A stretch of 64,000 nucleotides of DNA from Palsa-504 sp963847965 (GTDB lineage Bacteria > Actinomycetota > Actinomycetes > Streptosporangiales > Streptosporangiaceae), in the NCBI GenBank assembly GCA_963847965.1, contig CAWKCG010000026.1:186001-250000 (forward strand). The letters are read 5' to 3'. The notes under the pieces are model-generated. The model did no database searches. It was not told the origin of the DNA and was given only the letters and a program-made list of their open reading frames with translations. Shown piece by piece: positions 62,608 through 64,000 of the stretch; position 1 is the stretch's first letter, and each line of letters starts with the position of its first letter. A program made the position numbers and the translations under genes.

Positions 62608-63359
62608 CAGACGCGTTCCACGTGTCGTAGTGATCGGATCGAATGCTCCAGATGCCATTGAAGGTACGCGGCCACCAGCCCGCTGCACTCTACCTGGTGC
62701 CTCCGCTCGCTGCGGTCGGCGCTCTCCCACTCCCCGCGAAGTAGCGCGAGCATCAGGGCGACGGTGCCCGCCGCGGGCGACGCCGCGCCGGGCGGGCGGC
62801 ACGACGCGCACACCATGCCGCCCGCCGGGATGGCAAAGGCGGGCAACCGCGTAGCGCCGGGCTGGCCGTTTCCCGGCGCGCCGCAGCGGGCGCATTCCTC
62901 AAGGACGGGCGCGTAACCGGCCACCGCGAGCGAGCGCAGCAGGAAGGCATCCAGCACCAGGCGGGGCTCATGCTCCTTCTCGACGAGGGCCCGCAGCCCG
63001 CCGATCAGCAGCAGGAACTGCCGCAGGGCCGGTTCTTTCTCGACCGGGGTAAAGCGCTCGGCCGTCTCCAGCATCGCCACGCCCGCGGTGTAGCGCGGAT
63101 AGTCCGCGGCCAGCGGCGCGCCGTAGGGCCTGATCACCTCGGCCTGCGTGATCACGTCAAGCGAACGTCCCGGGTGCAGCATCAGGTCGACGTGCGTGAA
63201 CGGCTCGAGCCGCGCGCCGAACCGCGACTTCGTCCTGCGGACGCCCTTGGCCACGGCGCGGACCCGGCCGGTGCTCCGGCCGAGCACGGTGATGATCCGG
63301 TCCGCCTCGCCTAGGTCCTGCGTCCGCAGCACGACGCCCTCATCCCGGTACTGCTGCAT
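62607..63359 (-). CDS. recO: DNA repair protein RecO
   Basis: A 250-residue recombination mediator. The N-terminal OB fold reads YRDEGVVLRTQDLGEADRII and GRVRAVAKGVRRTKSRFG. A helical part has a four-Cys zinc site (CARCGAPG and MVCASCRPP). RecO loads RecA with RecR at gaps. The order leuA-recO-uppS is usual in actinobacteria. Confidence 0.95.
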   Translation of the reverse strand: MQQYRDEGVVLRTQDLGEADRIITVLGRSTGRVRAVAKGVRRTKSRFGARLEPFTHVDLMLHPGRSLDVITQAEVIRPYGAPLAADYPRYTAGVAMLETAERFTPVEKEPALRQFLLLIGGLRALVEKEHEPRLVLDAFLLRSLAVAGYAPVLEECARCGAPGNGQPGATRLPAFAIPAGGMVCASCRPPGAASPAAGTVALMLALLRGEWESADRSERRHQVECSGLVAAYLQWHLEHSIRSLRHVERV

Positions 63360-63363
63360 ACCC

Positions 63364-64000
63364 CTATTCTCTGCTAGCCCGGCGGGAGCGGTTGATGGCG
63401 GAGAGGATGGCGCGCATGGAGGCGGTGGCGGTGTTGGTGTCGACGCCGACGCCCCAGAAGACGCCGCCGGCAGTATCGCATTCCACGTAGGCGGCGGCTT
63501 GCGCGTCGGTGCCCTCGGTCAGGGCGTGCTCGGTGTAGTCGAGTACCCGCGCGCGGATGCCGATGGTCGCCAGGGCATCGCAGAACGCGGAGATGGGGCC
63601 GTTGCCGACACCCTCCACGGGCTGCGTGCGGCCGTCGACGGAGATCTCCGCGGTGAGGGCGTGCTTGGACTCGACGACCGAGGATGTCTGGTGGCCGAGC
63701 AGCGTCACCTGGCCCTCGGCCAGGTACTCGGCGGAGAAGATGTCCCACATCTGCGCCGGGGTCACCTCGCCGCCCTCGGAGTCGGTGTGCGCCTGGATCA
63801 CCCTGGAGAACTCGATCTGCAGCCGGCGCGGGAGGTCCAGCCGGTGTTCGGCCTTCATGACGTACGCCACGCCGCCCTTGCCCGACTGCGAGTTGACCCT
63901 GATCACCGCCTCGTACGTGCGTCCCACGTCGTGCGGGTCGATCGGCAGGTACGGCACCGCCCAGGGGTAGGAGGCGAACGGCACCTGCGCGCCAGCGGCC
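63364..64000 (-). CDS. leuA: 2-isopropylmalate synthase, C-terminal part
   Basis: The gene runs off the right edge. The visible 211 residues include the end of the catalytic part (WAVPYLPIDPHDVGRTYEAV, VNSQSGKGGVAYVMKAEHRL) and the regulatory domain (VEGVGNGPISAFCDALATIG), which binds leucine. It catalyses the first step of leucine synthesis from 2-ketoisovalerate. The last codons before the stop are SAINRSRRASRE. It is transcribed toward recO with a 4-nt gap. Confidence 0.93.
   Translation of the reverse strand, partial: AAGAQVPFASYPWAVPYLPIDPHDVGRTYEAVIRVNSQSGKGGVAYVMKAEHRLDLPRRLQIEFSRVIQAHTDSEGGEVTPAQMWDIFSAEYLAEGQVTLLGHQTSSVVESKHALTAEISVDGRTQPVEGVGNGPISAFCDALATIGIRARVLDYTEHALTEGTDAQAAAYVECDTAGGVFWGVGVDTNTATASMRAILSAINRSRRASRE

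Overview
The window comes from a high-GC actinobacterium. The sequence shows strong G/C bias at third codon positions, many GTG and TTG starts, several promoters placed so close to the start codon that leaderless transcripts are likely, an HrdB-type principal sigma factor next to dnaG, a soluble zinc anti-sigma factor, and a remnant of a mycothiol-linked DsbA-type oxidoreductase. A Streptosporangiales-like organism is my best guess, but it is inference.

The left part (1 to about 29.3 kb) is accessory DNA ending at a tRNA-Asn gene. It opens with a three-gene minus-strand operon: a 663-residue unknown protein, a SNF2 helicase fused to three dsRBD-like repeats, and a 182-residue unknown protein. 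Then come a VapBC pair, a ClC channel with its MarR regulator, an SDR/ECF sigma/anti-sigma operon, a HIT protein, a decayed ISKra4-type element, a DUF417 (RclC/YkgB-like) membrane protein, a peroxiredoxin, a large unknown protein, a second RHH/PIN pair, and a small heat-shock cluster (DnaJ-like, HspR, MerR, Hsp20). Between these lie many gene fragments: MOSC, DUF427 twice, SDR twice, peroxiredoxin, DsbA-like, glucose-6-phosphate dehydrogenase and IS3 orfA. Several short sequences are present in two or three copies.

The main new observation is a shared promoter element, GGTAAGAC, then 16-17 nt, then GCTAA[C/T]. It lies upstream of the SDR-sigma-anti-sigma operon, the peroxiredoxin and two DUF427 genes. 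I read this as the autoregulated regulon of the local ECF sigma factor, probably for thiol or electrophile stress, partly decayed by rearrangement.

From 29.5 to 37.6 kb are a YtxH-like protein, the principal sigma factor, dnaG, a HAD phosphatase behind a 47-bp tandem repeat, and a two-component system joined to an ABC-2 exporter. From 37.7 to 47.9 kb a second accessory stretch holds an RHH protein, a ROK regulator with a 12-bp inverted repeat over its start, a membrane protein, an OmpA-domain lipoprotein, a histidine kinase with five nearly identical PAS domains, two response regulators, a 62-residue peptide and an AbiEi/DUF559-like gene. The last gene is flanked by direct repeats of the neighbouring reductase gene.

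From 47.9 kb to the end the genes are mostly housekeeping: reductase, dGTPase, ppdK, two oxidoreductases, a PKD-bearing Ser/Thr kinase, glyQS, a DUF1906 secreted protein, uppS, recO and the C-terminal part of leuA.
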